Source: Alitta virens (lineage: Eukaryota; Annelida; Polychaeta; Phyllodocida; Nereididae). Taken from it: DNA of 64,000 nucleotides. The notes under the pieces are model-generated. The model worked only from the letters and a program-made list of their open reading frames with translations, did not search any database and was not told the DNA's origin. The stretch spans positions 21,924,912-21,988,911 of the forward strand of contig OW028585.1 of the NCBI GenBank assembly GCA_932294295.1, given 5' to 3'. Within the stretch, counting starts at the first letter, position 1. The number at the start of each line of letters is the position of its first letter. This document shows, one piece after another, positions 35,801 to 47,924 of this stretch. A program made the position numbers and the translations under genes.

Positions 35801-38800
35801 TTATCTTTACCGACGAGTCACGGGTGACATTGGATGGTCCTGATGGTTGGGCAAAAGGTTGGATTCTGCATGACCAAACTGCACCTACAAGGCTACGAAG
35901 GCAGCAGGGAGGTGGTGGAATAATGATATGGGCTGGCATTGTTGATTGTGAGATCATTGGACCTTTCAAGGTTGATGATGGTGTGAAGCTCAATAGTGAA
36001 AACTACTGCAAGCTCCTTGATGAAACTTTCTTCCGCTGGTACAAGTCCAAGAGCAGAACTTTCAAGAGGGATTGCATATTTATGCAGGATAATGCTCCCT
36101 CTCATACTTCTAAAGCTACTGCACAATTTCTGGCCAAGAAAGGGTTCCCTGAAAAGAAAATAATGTCATGGCCTGCTTCATCACCAGATGTCAATCCTAT
36201 TGAGAACATGTGGGCACTCTTGAAGAAGGAGTTATACAAGGGTGGACGACAGTTCAAGAGTAAAGCAGGTCTTTGGGATGCCATTCAAAGTGAAATCAAG
36301 AAAATTAGACCACAGACTGTTAAGGCACTCACCAATTCAATGGACAGTAGATTGATCAAAATAATTTAGAAGAAAGGCAACTATATCAATATGTAATCTG
36401 AATTGTACTAAGCCTAAATGTTCTGAATAAGGTTGGATCATGTAAACATAGATGTATAAATGTCAATTGAGATATTGAGATTTTTTGTGACCTAATAATT
36501 ATGTGGTTTTTGTCATTGAAGTACACTTTGCATAATAACATCAGACACCAGTTATCTATTTTTTTTGGTTTTTATTTGTTAAATACAGTTTGTAGCTGTT
36601 GGTAATCAGGCACAAACAATAGCATCAGACACCAGTTATATTTTACCACAAGTTAGCAATTAATTTTCTAGGACCATATTATAGATAACAGAAAATAATG
36701 GGTTTGCATAATAACTTAATACACGGTGTAGACACTGAGTATGAGACACCTCCAATTAACTTAACTCATGCGATCGACATTCAGCTGGGATGTAGCTCAT
36801 AACACGCCATCTAGGATATTGAATAACAACAAACCTGACATCGCTGAACTGGATCTTGTGGCATAATTCTATTTTCCGGCCTTGTTTCATCCAGGTACTC
36901 GATTATCGGCAACTGATTTATAAAAATGGACGAAATCAAACTAGAATACAAGGGAAAAAGAACGTCTAAAAAAGTCATATTGGGACATCAAAGAACATAA
37001 CAAAATGCTGCACTAAGGTATTGTCATTGTACTGTACTACAGCATTAAAATACAGCTGTAGAGTCTTTCAAGGAACATACACAATATCCTTTGAACATTG
37101 CAACACGGCAATAAATATATATACATTTTTTAAATGAGACTGAAGTATTTTACCACTGTATAAAAAACAAGATAAGAATTTTGTTGAATATCTATGGGAC
37201 CAATTCATTGTGTCGCTGACATACATATTCCACTTGTCTGTAGTGTTTTATGATGTTTTTCTGTGTTCCATAAATCTTACCGACTGAGTGAGAGTCACGC
37301 CATCAATGATAAGCGTCGGAAGCTGAGCCATGGGGTTGAGGGCCTTGTATTCATCCGATTTCTGAAATATTGAAATTATGAAAATGACTACGCGATAAAT
37401 GATTCATTCATTCCATAAATAACATTCACAAAATATCAGAAGTGTTTAAACAGAGCAAGGAGACCCTGCAATGACAAAACATTGTCGCCTGGTCACTGAC
37501 CAGTGCCGGGCCACCTTATAAAGCTCTATAATTAAAAATAAAAATTTTAAGAGCATGTTCTAAATTTTGTAGATCAAGGTATTTTAAAAGATCCACAAGT
37601 CACTGACCAGCAACTTTTCGTTCTGTTACCATGGTTACCTATCAACTTGACCACTGACCTGCTGACCTTCCACCAGATGGACCGGCTTGTATTCGTACTC
37701 GATACCCTTCATGGCCAACGCTGCAACAAATGACAAAAACAACATTTCATATTGTATGGTATTGTCCGATGATTGCTACTGGTCAGAAGCTTAGTCACCT
37801 TATACGCCCAGCGGTCATAGGCAGACATAATGATGAGATGAAAAAGCTCGGAGTCCACGCCATGTTACACATTTACCCCAAAGGTCTTTCGTGTGCCCCA
37901 GCATAGATAGTGGGCACAACAATGTACAATTAAGGCACCAATCTGTATTATAACGTCTCATGCAAATAACATTCAACTGAGAGTTAGCTTAATCCCGGAC
38001 GCGCCCAGATGCTTGCCGGAGCACACCGGAGACACGTTTGGGGCTAGATTTAGCTCATGAAGATCGGGCATCTAGGCTGAGTTTGGAACCTAGACCCTTC
38101 AGTGGAGCTGGTCAGTACCATAACCACTAGGCCACTCAGCTGACAGAGTGACATTTTCTCAGGCTGTATTAATGATTGACAGATTGGCGAAAGTTTTTAC
38201 AAATTACAAATTTTTCAGTGTTCATGAACTGCCCTAAGGACGCGCCTAATATAATAAGGTAGCAAAATTTGGCTCAAATTACGCAGGATACACTACAAAT
38301 ATTACACTTAATTATCATCTCATTATCATTTTTGTGTCCAGAATATTGTCACAAAAGTGGTTAAGGTTTAGAAAACAGCCGCCGATTCCAATGAGGCACC
38401 ACATTAGTTACACAAAACCCAACACATTGAAAACACACTTACACAGCATACATTACACTATTATATGCAATACCATGATATAAATTTAAAAACAAAGATG
38501 ATCAACTCACCAACTCTGACACGCCATGATGCCGAACTTCGGAAATAAGAATACAGGACAGGCTGAAACACAATACAGTGTATATATTAATGTTATAATC
38601 TAGAAAACATCAAAAGTCTTTTCACTGAGGCGCCCTGAATTTAGAAGGACATCATCTCTTCTTATTACTCATTTTGCTTTTTAGACATAAAAGATCATAA
38701 CTAACTGATTCTATTTATAAATAAAATTTCTCAGGGAAAAGCGGAAATCAATGAATGATACATCAAAATGCACTAAAAATACTGCTGCTAGGATGAACTT

Positions 38801-39559
38801 TGCTTCAGCCAATCACAATCAAGGGCTGGAACTTTTTCTGCCAATAGAATTGCAGTATTCGAGCGTAGCCACCTGGTGGAAGTATAGTGAACCTTATGTG
38901 AAAATCCAGTTTTTAATAATATCAGGGATGTGATTGATCAGTTATAAAAAAACCTGAAAATGTCAGGATGAACAAGTCCGGCGATACTCTTTGTCAGGGC
39001 CACTTCTCCCCCTCCCCCCCCCCCCCCCGAAACAAAAAAAAACAAAAAATTGAATTTGCACAAATCACGAGGGTCAATTTCACATGCCAAAAAAACCGGA
39101 TTTCCGGAAAAAATCACATCCCTGTAATATTTTTACAAAAATTTTTAGGTGCTGCCCCAAAATTTAAATAGAGCATATTGGCAGTTAGTAAACATTATGG
39201 TACTTTAAAATATTTCTAAAATTATTACCAGCGGGCTGGCAGACATAGTACAAATGCATATATATTATAAAACAATCTGAAAATAAGATAATCAAAGTAA
39301 ACAGGTTACTGGCCCTGCATAAGGAAGAAATATTGATGTCATGCGATTATTATGTGATATTATGTGTCAGGCATGCTGCATATCACACTTGTATAGCTTG
39401 ACTGCTGTAGTCGAACAAATTGTATTTCAGTATCGATGTTGCAACTTCCTCACCATGATGCCGCATCGATACATACAAATAACAAATTATATAATAACTG
39501 TTTGTCGGCAACAACACAAAAATCCACGTGAAATTCTCACAAACCTTGTCTACATCCAT
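32811..39559 (-). CDS. GSTZ1: Maleylacetoacetate isomerase / zeta-class GST
   Basis: Catalyses the glutathione-dependent cis-trans isomerisation of maleylacetoacetate in tyrosine breakdown. Exons in coding order: 39559-39545, 38562-38511, 37720-37659, 37361-37281, 36912-36835, 34514-34373, 33428-33326, 32934-32811. They join in phase to 218 residues (human 216). The tiny first exon is MDVDK. The second gives [17 protein letters not shown] with the zeta-class SSxSWRVR active-site motif near residues 13-21. Later come [14 protein letters not shown] and LTQS of the thioredoxin-like glutathione site, [24 protein letters not shown], and [21 protein letters not shown] of the helical domain. A minus-strand ATTAAA lies about 210 bases past the stop (32595-32600). 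The 2.3-kb intron between 36835 and 34514 carries a Tc1-like element nested in a SINE; another intron carries a second SINE copy. Complete and apparently intact. Confidence 0.97.
35303..36728 (+). mobile_element. Tc1/mariner-type transposon with long inverted ends
   Basis: A 1426-bp element bounded by TA on both sides (35301-35302, 36729-36730). The outer ends (CACCGTGTATGAAGTTATTA at left, its complement at right) match for about 85 bp, and weaker inverted similarity runs on to about 200 bp. The motif AACTGGTGTCTGATG lies at the inner edge of the left end and twice in the right end (about 36540 and 36628, inverted), recalling the IR/DR layout of some Tc1-like elements. It sits inside a GSTZ1 intron, opposite to the gene. 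Confidence 0.9.
35494..36369 (+). CDS. Tc1-like DDE transposase, N-terminally short
   Basis: Cut-and-paste transposase. From the first ATG at 35494 it has 291 residues, against about 340 for typical Tc1 relatives. It starts in the linker after where the first helix-turn-helix should be. The second DNA-binding helix set is present ([20 protein letters not shown]). The catalytic triad is visible: D in IFTDESRV, D in [12 protein letters not shown] in [11 protein letters not shown], with 37 residues between the second D and the E (DD37E) instead of the usual 34. The frame is fully open to TAG. There is no room upstream for the missing ~50 residues, because the inverted repeat begins there, so the encoded protein probably cannot recognise its ends normally. 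An upstream GTG would add five residues but is not expected to initiate. Confidence 0.9.
   Translation: MLKKTVQEISQKRKRSVGKGFKDLSARDLRKLRLIMGQNPLHTSQEIFEMAGLPDVKRDRRCRIFRKLGDVKKAICKPPLNDSHRECHLIWARQNIKTDFSKVIFTDESRVTLDGPDGWAKGWILHDQTAPTRLRRQQGGGGIMIWAGIVDCEIIGPFKVDDGVKLNSENYCKLLDETFFRWYKSKSRTFKRDCIFMQDNAPSHTSKATAQFLAKKGFPEKKIMSWPASSPDVNPIENMWALLKKELYKGGRQFKSKAGLWDAIQSEIKKIRPQTVKALTNSMDSRLIKII
37775..38150 (-). repeat. Full-length SINE copy (family A)
   Basis: Read on the minus strand it starts at about 38150 with a tRNA-like head: A-box GTGGCCTAGTGGTT, and B-box-like GGTTCCAAACTC. A unique middle follows (GCTAAATCTAGCCCC, ATTGGTGCCTTAATTG). The shared 3' core completes it: GTGGACTCCGAG, CATCATTATGTCTGCC, GTGACTAAGCTTCTGACC, AGTAGCAATC. 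It is the most complete copy in the window. Confidence 0.75.
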
Positions 39560-40940
39560 CTTGCATTACACGTCTCTTTGAAATTTGGGTCAAATGTAAC
39601 ACAAGCTAATGTATATCAATAGCACACATATGAAAGAGTACATGACCCAGCTGGTCTATAAAATGTACGTACGTGTTTATGTTTGCCAGTACAGTCAGAG
39701 ATCACAGCTGTGGCTGGAGGTCAAAATTATGTTATATAGACGCAGGTGTTGCATAGTTTCTGTTTCACAATTGTCATAAATTTTAGAAACATTTATCATA
39801 TTACATAACTAGGATAATGCTATATAATCAAATTTCTTTGAAAAGCCAGCATGCCATTAAGTGCAGTAAACATATTGACAATAGTGCATGGTGAGGAGTC
39901 CAGCATTAACCTCTGTGGGATAAAAATTATATAATTTTGCCAAATCCCACAAAACTCGATGTTGGATGACGCACCATCCACCATTGCTTATATTCTCCAC
40001 ATAGTATATGCCTACAACAAACATTGGCGGCTATCCTACATACACTACAACTGTCCAACATACACTGCAGAGCTCTATCCAACATACACTGCAGCTGTCC
40101 AATATACACCCAATAGTGGATGGTGAAAAGGCAAATTTAGAAATCTCAAAACTTAACATGCAGCTAGGACTACAATTTTATCAGTCTGAAAAGGGGCCAA
40201 TATAATGTATACATGTCAGAGCTCCCATGACCCTCATTTTGGCGGGTCTGAACGCAGTTCAACCAGCAGTTTTACAAGGTTATAATTGGTGATTGAAGGG
40301 AGTAAATGACTCCTGGACCCTGGTAACCGCAAACCAATTGAAAAATCGTATTTTTTGGCTGGTCTGATGTCGAAGTGCCCTTTCAGTTGGAACTGCCCCC
40401 TCCCCCCCCCCCCCTTGCCCTTTCAGTTGGAACTGCCCCCCCCCCCCCCCCCGCCTTGCCCTTGGTACCTTCCGGCACGGTGGCACCCCTGCCGGGGCAA
40501 ATACACGATCCACTATATGATAACTTAGGAATCATGATTGAGCATGCATAGGCATGTGTTCATTCACAGACTTCGACAAGATCAAGCATTGTGACTGTCA
40601 CAGTGGCTGCATTAATGCCATTATCATAATGTCAGCGCTGTTACAGCACCAGGACAGTCACCTCCATGTCAATTTCGCATAAAAACCATTGTAAAGTTCA
40701 CCTTTTCTTCCATTGAAAATTTAATTGCAATATTTGCTTCCACGGATTTGAAGAATCCGTGATTTGACAGCTCACGCCGGTTGTGGTACCTGGCCTATAA
40801 TGCGCCCAAGCCCCAATGGTCCCCTAGTGGATAAGGAACGAAGTTTGGCAATTTCACCAAAGACGTCATATATATAAATTATTGATTAAAAAGAAAATTA
40901 TATTATAACTAATATGATATATACAAAAAACATCATACAA
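39560..40940. other. Intergenic tract between GSTZ1 and C7orf57-like gene
   Basis: No gene seen. A duplicated block at about 40373-40455 repeats CCCTTTCAGTTGGAACTG followed by a C run twice. Near 40740 a short perfect hairpin, CACGGATT/AATCCGTG, is visible. A region near 40012-40112 repeats variants of CATACACTGCAGCTGTCC about four times. Confidence 0.5.
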
Positions 40941-40951
40941 TTTACAAATAG

Positions 40952-40957
40952 TTTATT
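40952..40957 (-). terminator. Polyadenylation signal AATAAA, C7orf57-like gene
   Basis: Reads AATAAA on the minus strand about 210 bases past the stop codon at 41169. Confidence 0.35.
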
Positions 40958-41168
40958 CATAAATTATAAAAATAAATAAATACATTTGTTTAAATTTGTT
41001 ACAATGAGCCATGCCATTAGTAGTCTATACAGTAAACAGTGGTAAATAAAATCCTTGAAATATATACATGTATATGGCCATCATAAAATTTGTATAATAT
41101 ATACAGCTATGTATTTGAGAAAATATTAATGAAACTAGCTAACAAAAATTCTTCTTATTAAGTCTTGA

Positions 41169-44100
41169 CTAGTCCCAAAAGGTATTCGTTTTTGCAGGAA
41201 CATTCTTAAATCTGAAAATTAAAATAAATTGTTTTAAAAAATAACTACCATACATAGTTTTCTTTTTGAATTGATCTCTTGAAAAACACCAAAACAACAT
41301 CAAAATTAAATAAGAACATTTTTATCATACATATAAGTATAATAAGCTTTTTTTTTATGTTTCATATGAAAATCAGCATATACTTACTTTGAAAGTTTAA
41401 AGGGTTCCTTTGTCTGATTACTTTCTCTGTGAAAAATTAAAATACATTAATGAAGGGTTTGAAAGATCAGGAAAATTTTATAAATATTTGCCTGCCAAAA
41501 TTACATCTTTTTATCAGCATAATCTCATATACTTACAGCTTACTGACTGAACCATCACCCGCGGCTTTGGATGGCTGTGACTTTTTCAGTGGTTTGTCTG
41601 CTCTAATGTCTAATTCTTTTTCCTCTGTGGCTATAAAATATAGACAACACTTATGGCATATTTATTGGCTTTAGTCGGTGCTTATAGCTTGTCTCGCAGA
41701 GATAATATTTAAAACCTTGTAGAATTGGCAAGTCCTAAATTCTTATATTTTAACAAAAGTAAAAAAATATTTTATTAGTGTAGCTAGCTACATCAAGTTA
41801 TTTATTTTATTATTACTTGAAATACAGTTGATGATAGTTAATGAATGACAATACTGTCGAAGGAGTGACTGGCAGTCATGCACACTTAAATTACTTACAG
41901 TAAAGTACCATTTGAGCCTCCTACATTGAGGTATAATAATGGTAAGCAAAAAAAAAATTAGTTATAGACTTAAAAAATTCATTTTTACTTCTCTCCAAAA
42001 AAGCCTAATTAATCTAATCATGAGTGACTTTTGACCCATTGATGAATTTGGTCACTCTAAAACAAGATACCTTAAATTAGGGTACCTGCGGCTTCCTCAG
42101 ATCGAATCTTGGCTTGGTCGTTCTGCCACTGGTTTCGTTTTTCCTCCCACTCTTTGACGTAACCGTATGACATAATTTTTGACATCATTGGTTTTCCCTC
42201 TTCACTGTCAAATCTTGGTCTATTTTTCAAAATAAAGTAATTATGTTTTTTTTAAATAAGTTTTCATCATAATGCTATGAAAAAAAATCTGAGATACTAC
42301 TACAATTATGTACTTGGAGCATAAAATTAGAACACTAATAATGATTGTAAAAGTTCAGTGACCTAATGAACACTTTCTAAGAAGTTGAATAAAAGATAAT
42401 CAACAAATTAAATTAATAAATTTAGATTAAATCTAAACAATTTTTTTTAGTTATTAGAAGAAAAAAAACAGCATCATTTAAGCGAAAAAAAGGAAGAAAA
42501 CTAGAGTGCAGCACCAGGACATGATCTACAATTTTAGATCATCCGAGTAAAAAGTACTAAAAGGATCTCAATGCTTACACAGTATGATATCTGCTATCTA
42601 TTTGCTCCGAATTTTCTGCTTTTGCATTTCTTTGATTTGTTCCGTGTTTTACGTTCTGTTTCTTTTGTTTGGCGTTTCGCACACCGCGACCCACACTGGA
42701 GGGTTCTTCGATGGCTACTGTTTTGTCCGTTATGGAAGCACCTTCCCTTTGAAAGGCACTTTGCTGAAATGAAAAATAAAATTGCCATTAAAATGTATTG
42801 ACAAGATAACCTTTTAAAATAAACTGTTAAGTGAATTATTTATTGTATGGAAAAGACTATTGTAAAATATGAAAATGTTCACTATTAACTATCATCAATG
42901 CCTTGGAGTAGTAATATTTTTTTCTTTGTATCAATTATCTTAAACTGAAGTTTTCCTTGTGAAAAACTGTTTAATTTATAAACTTATCACGCTTTACGTT
43001 ACATAATAATCTGAAAAAGAAAAATTATTAGTATTTTCGCAAAATTTAATCACTCTTATCATAATATATAATCAGTTATAATCTCACATTGTCAAAGTGA
43101 AAGGGAGCCCTCTTTGGTGCGTATTCTTCTTTGTCATCAGTCTGGCCATGAGATCTGGAGTTGTCGTGATGAACCATGTAATCTGGCAGAGCAAACTGGT
43201 ACGGCCTGTTAAAGTAAGGGTACAAATGTATATTAATATAAATATGGGTCATTCCACAGAAACGGTGCTCTTGTGGCATTTGAAGTGCAAAAAATTGAAG
43301 TTTCCAATCTTCCAAAACACATCAAAATTATGAATTTTCATACATTTTAGTGTTGTAACATGACACAAAACATCTTTCATTTTCTCATATCTAAATTGGT
43401 TGGTCATGTAACCTGTTATGTTAGCCATTATGGTAACAGGAAGGGCAGTAACAGGATGGTCATTTAAGGAAACTTTATGCAATATCTGAAAGGGAAATGG
43501 TAGTAATTTCATCCAAGTTTCTCTTCCATTTTGTAATAAAGGAGTACTTACAGAATTGCTTTGAAGCTATTTTCTGATAAATAGCTTCCTTATAAACTTG
43601 GTAACAGGAAAGACAAGCATAAAAGTCACCCCCTGCCAAAACAAACTATTTTCTTTAAATATTGAAAAATATCATTTGAAATGTGTAAGATAAACAGACA
43701 CACTGAAGTCCCCCACACCAGCGCTGTCATCTCTTGGGAGGTGCATAGACCTTACAATCTTTGTGTTTATAGCGGCATTTTAATACCATGGCAACAGGAG
43801 GGACATTGATTCTGAGGACTAACTTAAACAAATGGATAATAATACTGGAACTGTTAATATTTCACAATTTTCTTCACCAATAACTACATGAAAACTAATA
43901 ATTATGAAAAATGATTTTAATCTTCTTAATAAAGATCAAGACAAAAATGTTTATTATATAGTAACATAGATCATAGCTTTTTTGTTATTTTATATTTCAG
44001 CTTTGCTTTAGTAAGCAAATTAAACGTAACCTATAGTCTTATTTTGCCTTAAATGGCATGGAGCCTAACTTTCCAGCTGATAAAAAAAAATAATAACTCG

Positions 44101-46171
44101 GATGTTTGCCATATTCACCATTGTAATTTCTGCTGAGCAGCACTTCTCTGGGACCATAACAATTGGTCGTAATGATGACGAAATGGCAAACAATTACCAT
44201 TGCAGACAGGAAACTTGAAGTTAATTGGTCCAAAGAGGGGTTTTTTAGTTAAAAGTTGGTTATAGTTAAAAGTTGGGGTTTAACAATTCTCTCCATTTTG
44301 TACTGCTCGAAGCTTTTATGATATAAAATATTACAGAAAAACGAGTGGATATTTATTACGGATACTACTATATAATTATTAAACAGATATACTCCTTTGG
44401 ATGCTGAGGGTCAGCATTTGCCGCATCTTCTCGAGCATTATCCTCCAAGTAGAACCAGTTAACTCGAGAGTGTCCTTTTGGCTTTTCTGCATGGGGTTTG
44501 GGCTCTTTGAAGGCCAAAAGATCAGATCTACCTCCTTGTTTGGCAAGACGAACATACGCACTGTCCGTCTCCTTGATCATACCTCGGATGTTTTGTGGCG
44601 TCTGAGGTCCAGGTTCTATGTTGCTGAGTAGAGGTATTTGTGATGGAGGGGGAGCGCCCACTGGTTCAGCATTGCTGTATCTGTTTGACACGTGGTAAAT
44701 CCAACCTACACAATAGAAAAATAAATAAATAATATCAGAAAAGTCCAAAACACAAAGTGTATACGAGATGAATTGCTTTGCTACAGATTATAAATTTATT
44801 AAGTTTCGATTATTTGTTTATCCTCTATAATTGTACATTTGTGCCATGATGAGCACTTGACTACACAGCCCCCACCCCAAATTGCAAACTGATTGCCTTC
44901 GCAAATTGACTTCGTAGTTATCATATTGCAATATCGAAAGTAGGGTTCCGGATTGATAAATAAAACTAATTTGAACTTGAGCTTCTCGGGTCCTCTCAGG
45001 GCAATTTTTATTGGTTCAGTCAAACATGAAAAAATTAAATTAAATCTTTACTAACATGCATGTTATTTAATTTTTTCTGTTGGCATATTTGTTATTGTGT
45101 TGGCGGATCTGAGAAGATCAAAATATTAAATAAGTGTATACATGTAGGATCTATATTATATGACCAGTATACAGGGTACGACCAAAAAACTTGCACCAGT
45201 TGCTGCTACCTGTTTTGTTATTCAGCTGCAATCAGACACACGGATGTAATGATAGTCCTAAATTATGTTAATATATATGAATATGTTTTCTTGTTTCCTC
45301 AAGATTGATAGATAATATTTGAACTAAATAACACATGCACACCAATTACACCTACGGGTCATTTTCACCTAGGCCATTGCAATACATGCATTAGATCATT
45401 ATGTTACTGATCATACAAATGTGTTACAGACACCTGTCTTGACCTTTGCCCCCACAAATAGGACAAATAGATTCAATTTTACAAGAAGGGACGGGACAGC
45501 ATGGACACCTTTGAGAAGGATAGTCCCATTTTAGGTTCAAATCAATTTTCTGTCTTTTCTTAGTCTTGAATTAACTGGCCCATCCTCCTGAATATTATGT
45601 GAGAATTTCCAGATTAGTAGGAGATTCAAATAGTCCCTCTGAGTGCCATTTTATTTCTGTTTCAATCCTACACTACAGACTGTATGGGCTATCCTGAAAG
45701 AGAAGATGCCTGGTGCAAGTTTTTTGGCTGCACCCTGTAATTAATTATATGCCATATTAATCTGTGGCGCAAGTCATTGGTGTATCAACTATCCAGGAAT
45801 AGCTGAATTCTGCTCAAAACAGGCATGTGGGACATGACCAACATTATAGCAACAACAAATTGTCCAACAACATGCATGCACAAACGTGTTCAAACATATT
45901 ATAATTTATCTGCTGCATATTCACCTACCCAGCTCCATATATTATATCTATAACAGCTGCAGCTTTTAAATATATCAAATTTCGGGTATTCATGCACATT
46001 GTAAAACTTGTTTTTAGATAATCGATTAAATCTTTATATTTTACTTTTATTAAGTTTAAAAAAAGTTTAATATACACAGTGAATGTTTACATTGACAATC
46101 ACTGCGACTCAACGATTGCCATGGAGTTATATTGACTTCTTACCTGCATCAGAGGCCTTTCCAGCTGGCAT
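41169..46171 (-). CDS. C7orf57: C7orf57-like protein
   Basis: Uncharacterised family; I recognise it from the block KETDSAYVRLAKQGGRSDLL, the preceding APPPSQIPLLSNIEPG, and LPDYMVH. Exons in coding order: 46171-46144, 44705-44393, 43205-43088, 42763-42579, 42219-42086, 41630-41537, 41426-41388, 41211-41169. Every junction keeps phase and gives 317 residues (human about 295). The protein starts MPAGKASDAGWIYHVSNRYS and ends AKTNTFWD. It is hydrophilic and Lys/Glu-rich, with a charged helix EWEEKRNQWQNDQAK near residue 250, and has no signal peptide or membrane segment. Function is not established; I infer a possible ciliary or sperm role only from what I recall of related proteins. Intron 1 holds a 566-bp mariner-like MITE. 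Confidence 0.85.
45172..45737. mobile_element. Mariner-like MITE
   Basis: Ends are inverted: CAGGGTACGACCAAAAAACT at left and, reversed, CAGGGTGCAGCCAAAAAACT at right, continuing to TTGCACCAG. TA flanks both sides (45170-45171, 45738-45739). CAGGGTG-type ends with TA duplication are typical of Tc1/mariner relatives. The interior has no coding capacity. Confidence 0.75.
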
Positions 46172-47901
46172 TTTCTAATCAAAATGGTCTACTAGCAGTA
46201 GATCGTATTTGTCTAAATTTCCCAAATTTAAGCTGTTTGTAACTTCTTGTTGCCACAACAAACTTTTTAAATCTCGAGACGCTCCCTAGGGGGCATATTG
46301 ACTGTCGCGCCACCTGAAGTATTTTTTTTTACACGCAACACCGAGAAATTAATTTCTTTGGTTTGACCATAGGTATTTATCTCTGGTTTGACGAAAACTG
46401 ATCAATTTATCTGGTTGTAAAATCTAGTACTGTAACTGATGTAAATTTTTAATTTCCTATATAAGCTCTTTCACTCAAGGAAACTTCATAATTTTCTGTA
46501 TTAAAGACGTGAGCAGCCCATCAAAATTACTCCAAATTGTGTACAAGTATGGCTCATCAGTAGGTATTTATGCTTAAGTGTGTACTAGTTAGTCCACTTT
46601 AATAGATATTGTAATATTTTTTATCACTAATGTAAAGTTGCCATTTTGATTACCTCCCTCCACATGAATTGCTCTTTAACTTGCAGAAGAGTTAATTTTT
46701 ATTAATTACAAGATTTCACATATCAAATGTATTACCATTTGTAGTGTCTACAAGGCAGTGCTGCTTTGTATTGCATACAACCACCACTGCCCAACCAATT
46801 CAAATTTCCTGCCATTTTAGCTCTATTGACTCAGTTTTTAATATTTCTCAAAGAACTTTGACTGTAAATCAAAAAATCCAAACTGAAAGTTTAAAATTAG
46901 GACTGGTCCAGTTCTACTGATTTCACAAAACATTCCTGCAATCTGCTCAAAATGACTAGATCTCTTTTGAAATCTACAGCTACGGCTTCTCAGCCAACTC
47001 CATTTTAGGAACCACTTTGTCAACAGGACATTTCATCAACTCCATTGATCTCATCCCCCCAGACTGATTGTAAAGATCCAGCATGCTTCAGGCAGCACTG
47101 GCGGGACAACAAAAAAAATCCTCTGCAATCTTGAACTGGATAACTGTTTATATTAATATTCACGAATATATTTACCTTCTGAAAAGCTGGCAACACTGTA
47201 CGCCAAGCTTAACCTTTAGTCATACAATTAATTTTTGCAATCCAAAGAGGGTCGGGAATCGGGATATGGATCCCCTGCAGTGAGCCTGCACAGAGCCCCT
47301 GGATCCGCCTTTTGCTAATATTCTTAGTTTCAAATATATAAGAACGTATGAGCAGATATTCTGTTCTGCTAACTTCAATTATACGTATGATCATCATCTG
47401 CTTGAATAAATTCTTTCAAATAGCAATTCAAGAGCTGTTCCGTTGTTCCTGTCACAGCTACTTCCCTGCTAGTTAGGATAAAGATTTTTATGCGGCCTTC
47501 CAAGGTTTATTAACAACAGTGCAATGTCCCCCGGGTCTTAGGGTTATCATAAGAAATGCCAATGTTTAAGTTAATATATGATTTATTAAATTCATCACAA
47601 TTAATAATAAAATAAAAGAAACAGCACTTATTTCATACAGGCCATAAATTGCATAATTCAATAACCAGTGACAGCAATTTTTCATCTATTTTCCCTCCCA
47701 GATTTACATTTTGTTCATTTCCATACCGCAGCAACTGAATAGGTTTGTATTCACTAACCCCCACAGAGTCTTAGGTATAAAGTAACACCATTGAATGCTC
47801 CAGGCATTCTGGTATCCACCCACTAATTAATGTTACATATTAATATGTTTAATTATTTTCTGTTGTATAGACCGTTTCATGAAATTCAGATGTAATAAAT
47901 A
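46172..47901. other. Spacer between C7orf57-like gene and COG1
   Basis: No gene seen. Just upstream of the C7orf57-like ATG, 46249-46263 reads GTTGCCACAACAAAC, a one-sided resemblance to the RFX X-box; too weak to call. Confidence 0.4.
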
Positions 47902-47907
47902 TTTATT
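47902..47907 (-). terminator. Polyadenylation signal AATAAA for COG1
   Basis: AATAAA on the minus strand begins 18 bases past the COG1 stop codon. This is very close to the stop, so a longer 3' end is possible. Confidence 0.45.
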
Positions 47908-47924
47908 TAGATCAATATTAGAGT

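Larger units (their letters stand above)
35190..36830 (-). repeat. SINE copy (family A), split by a Tc1-like element
   Basis: 35190-35302 carries the core in reverse (GGTCTGAAGCTTAGTCAGC, AAGGCAGATGTAATGATGAG, ACATGTGTACTTGCCTCAGC). After the transposon, 36729-36830 continues with GACACTGAGT, CTCATGCGATCGACATTCAG, GGGATGTAGCTCAT and GCCATCTAGG, in the same order as the uninterrupted copy at 37.8-38.1 kb. Confidence 0.65.

Noticed and set aside
37625..37638. GTTACCATGGTTAC, resembling an RFX X-box
   Set aside because: One half-site departs from consensus and it lies inside a GSTZ1 intron, not near a ciliary gene start.
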